Made by a program: the position numbers and the translations under genes. Below are positions 5,501-5,951 of a DNA stretch of 5,951 nt, in pieces. The number at the start of each line of letters is the position of its first letter. The stretch's first letter is position 1. Origin of the DNA: JAFNGF01 sp964567045 (GTDB lineage Bacteria > Planctomycetota > Phycisphaerae > Sedimentisphaerales > Anaerobacaceae); NCBI GenBank assembly GCA_964567045.1, contig CAZMLE010000149.1, positions 1 through 5,951 on the forward strand, given 5' to 3'. Under the pieces are notes generated by a model. That model was given only the letters and a program-made list of their open reading frames with translations, had not been told where the DNA came from and searched no databases.

Positions 5501-5951
5501 GCGGAGAATCTGCGAATCACCGAGATTATGTACCATCCGCCGGATACCGATAGCCCAAGCGATGCAAACGAGGAGTTCATAGAGCTAAATAATATCGGCA
5601 GCGAAACCATCAACCTGAATCTGGCACGCTTTACCAACGGCATCGACTTCACTTTCCCCAGCGTAGAACTGGCGGCGGGCAAGTATGTTCTGGTTGTTAA
5701 AGATCAAGCAGCTTTTTACGCCCAATATCCGGAATTTTCTGGTCTTATTGCCGGCCAGTATTCCGGCAGTCTGGCCAATGATGGAGAAAGAATCCGCCTG
5801 GAAGATGCTGTCGGCCAGACGATGCTGGATTTCAAATACAGTGACGGCTGGCGTGACATTACCGATGGCGGTGGTTTTTCTCTGACCGTCGTAAACCCTG
5901 CGAATCCTGACCCAAATAGCTGGGGCGAGAAAGACTCCTGGCGGGCAAGCG
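2432..5951 (+). CDS. Secreted multidomain CotH kinase protein with dockerin, lamin-tail and chitobiase-like domains (3' end outside window)
   Basis: The frame is open from ATG 2432 to the right edge: 1173 codons, no stop. Domains in order are: signal peptide 1-24 (hydrophobic core I-L-S-I-R-L-L-L-V-M, probable cleavage after V-R-A); two-loop dockerin 29-83; lamin-tail-like beta-sandwich 88-230; chitobiase/hexosaminidase C-terminal-like domain 238-324 (I-Y-Y-T-L-D-G-S-S-P); CotH kinase domain 330-742; a second chitobiase-like domain 746-1021 interrupted by an insert; and a second lamin-tail domain from 1022, cut off. CotH of Bacillus is an atypical protein kinase that phosphorylates spore-coat proteins; whether this copy is active is unknown. 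The start lies 8 bases after the preceding stop with no obvious Shine-Dalgarno sequence, so co-transcription is likely. Because no stop is present, minimum-length ORF listings that require one would miss this gene. The C-terminus cannot be described. Confidence 0.9.
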   Translation, partial: MAQSVKILSIRLLLVMCLSGIVRAACPVGDLNGDCYVDSLDLQIFAEQWLTAPAPDSADPPVDLNADSRVDMADFALAATNWCKAGIALVINEFSASNSKTIQDPQGRYDDWVEIYNAGDKAIDLGGMYLTDDLDQPTRWRIPYNNPTATTVPAGGYLLIWADGDAGQPGLHANFRIDADGEELGLFAADGITLIDSVVFDHQTADISYGRYPDASCRWRLMASPTPGLANVSLYLGFVDDVEFSRDSCLCHAPLSVAMTTKKEGALIYYTLDGSSPYSYARGIPMGTVYSAPITISRTTTVKVVAFKRGWRPTDVVTRRYVFLEGDVQSFSSNLPIVVIDTLGRAPGQGEETPAFACFIDTTSQDRARITDKADLVCNAGINIRGKSSAGFPKKQYHLETRDEYDQDSDVSVFGFPAESDWVLQAQYSDKSLMRNFLPYTWSNDIGRYAPRTKFVEMFLNSDYGPVSLGDYVGVYTFMERIKASTDRVNIAKLEAHHDAEPEITGGYIIKKDKLDPAEPTFYTSTGLQLIYVEPDGTEITPPQQAWIKAYLDRFESVLYGANFTDPVNGYAKYIDVDSFIDHHILVELAKNIDGFRLSTYMFKDRLGKLNMGPVWDYDLSLGNANYLEGWKPDGWYNRLLGGGDYPWWRRLFEDEQFRLRYADRWYALRRNLFATSRLLANIDDAANLLNEAQFRNFDRWRILGVYVWPNWFIATTFQEEINWMKGWLQNRLVWMDSQISSEFAPMPPVFNQQGGHVSLGFKVTISSTSGAIYYTVDGSDPRLPKSSRGTGGPTSVVLVAEDAAKRVLTPARPISDNWKGGAAFDDSAWISGTGGVGYEAESGYQALINVDLKQQMYNRNTCCYIRIPFAVTTTELSEFNFMTLGIRYDDGFVAYINGIEVARRNFTGSPASTSQASAENPDSSAVMLESLDISVYINALRSGSNILGIQGVNISSGSPDFLVSAQLIAGRSSSSAVGGVSPTAIRYTGPITLTRSTQVKARVLSGSTWSALNEAVFAVGPVAENLRITEIMYHPPDTDSPSDANEEFIELNNIGSETINLNLARFTNGIDFTFPSVELAAGKYVLVVKDQAAFYAQYPEFSGLIAGQYSGSLANDGERIRLEDAVGQTMLDFKYSDGWRDITDGGGFSLTVVNPANPDPNSWGEKDSWRAS
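2507..2683 (+). other. N-terminal two-loop dockerin-type domain
   Basis: Two EF-hand-like calcium loops are complete. Loop 1 has D30, N32, D34, D38 and D41, followed by a helix ending E-Q-W-L. Loop 2 has D63, N65, D67, D71 and D74, followed by a helix ending in N-W. Both share the D-x-N-x-D-x-x-V-D-x-x-D pattern, so the pair is an internal duplication with a Pro/Ala-rich linker (residues 51-62) between them. Dockerins bind cohesins in cellulosomes; in planctomycetes their partner is generally unknown. Cys26, Cys35 and Cys83 could form a disulfide. Confidence 0.85.
3419..4657 (+). other. CotH kinase domain
   Basis: Residues about 330-742. Family landmarks appear in order: N-I-R-G-K-S-S-A-G-F-P-K-K-Q-Y-H-L (383-399), a glycine-rich segment with lysines of the type that contacts nucleotide; S-D-K-S-L-M-R-N (429-436); Y-V-G-V-Y-T-F-M-E-R-I-K (472-483); G-G-Y-I-I-K-K-D-K (506-514); S-F-I-D-H-H-I-L-V-E-L-A-K-N-I-D-G (579-595); and M-G-P-V-W-D-Y-D-L-S (612-621). 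By analogy with CotH, D594 and D617/D619 are candidate catalytic or metal-binding acids. All appear intact, so nothing visible marks it as a dead kinase. The domain ends in a helical tail with W-L-Q-N-R and D-S-Q-I. Confidence 0.85.
4667..5494 (+). other. Chitobiase-C-terminal-like domain split by an inserted beta-sandwich-like domain
   Basis: Residues 746-786 give the first half of a chitobiase/hexosaminidase C-terminal-like sandwich (I-Y-Y-T-V-D-G-S-D-P). Residues 986-1020 give the second half (R-Y-T-G-P-I-T-L-T-R-S-T-Q-V-K-A-R-V). The intact copy at 238-324 has the same halves separated by only about 15 residues (D-G-S-S-P ... Y-S-A-P-I-T-I-S-R-T-T-T-V-K-V-V-A). The intervening stretch of roughly 185 residues (about 788-972) has D-D-S-A-W, G-T-G-G-V-G-Y-E, C-Y-I-R-I-P-F and L-G-I-R-Y-D-D-G-F-V-A-Y-I-N-G-I-E-V-A-R. 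This resembles jelly-roll, galactose-binding-like modules and suggests a ligand-binding role. Confidence 0.7.
5495..5951 (+). other. Second lamin-tail domain, truncated by the window
   Basis: Residues 1022-1173 read L-R-I-T-E-I-M-Y-H-P-P, then E-E-F-I-E-L-N-N-I-G-S-E-T-I-N-L and L-A-A-G-K-Y-V-L-V-V-K-D, ending near N-S-W-G-E-K-D-S-W-R-A-S. This is the usual lamin-tail layout in bacterial exoproteins, and it parallels residues 88-230 of the same protein (V-I-N-E-F-S-A-S ... D-W-V-E-I-Y-N-A-G ... V-P-A-G-G-Y-L-L-I-W). It is a second, diverged copy, thought to mediate adhesion or surface binding. The remainder lies beyond the right edge. Confidence 0.75.

Noticed and set aside
1..5951. RNA genes, CRISPR arrays, insertion sequences, phage or defence genes
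   Set aside because: No cloverleaf tRNA, rRNA segment, spaced direct repeats or transposase motifs were seen. The window is almost filled by three coding regions.

Overview
The window looks like chromosomal DNA of a planctomycete, probably a member of the Phycisphaerae from an anoxic or sediment setting. This is inferred from sequence style. Two genes carry dockerin-like calcium loops of the kind common there (D-x-N-x-D...D, followed by helices ending in W-L). One gene combines lamin-tail, chitobiase-C-terminal-like and CotH kinase modules. A GC-rich REP-like hairpin element lies between genes. No single feature proves the taxonomy.

Layout, all on the + strand. (1) Positions 1-179 hold the 3' end of a secreted protein: the end of a LamG/concanavalin-like domain followed by one degenerate dockerin-type calcium loop. 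(2) The 213-base gap (180-392) is dense in signals. It holds a 92-base nested inverted repeat enclosing two hairpins (190-281), a perfect 11-bp stem that may be a terminator (287-324), and a sigma70-like promoter (358-386) that predicts transcription starting at or next to the ATG at 393. (3) Positions 393-2423 encode a 676-residue membrane enzyme with about five membrane helices and an external alkaline-phosphatase-superfamily (sulfatase-fold) domain. It resembles LtaS, OpgB and EptA, with Thr in place of the formylglycine Cys. (4) Eight bases later, at 2432, begins the largest gene of the window. It is open for 1173 codons and leaves the window at 5951 without a stop. It encodes a secreted mosaic protein: signal peptide, two-loop dockerin, lamin-tail domain, chitobiase-like domain, CotH kinase domain, a second chitobiase-like domain split by an insert of about 185 residues, and a second lamin-tail domain cut by the window edge.

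Genes 2 and 3 are probably co-transcribed from the promoter before 393. Both products would act outside the cytoplasm, and both belong to families that move phosphate-containing groups, so a joint role in modifying a surface protein or envelope polymer is plausible but unproven. I see no RNA gene, CRISPR array, insertion sequence or phage gene. The most unusual points are the nested domain insertion, the dockerin placed directly behind the signal peptide, the membrane transferase/CotH gene pair, the compound repeat, and a 14-bp piece of that repeat recurring at the edge of the domain insert.
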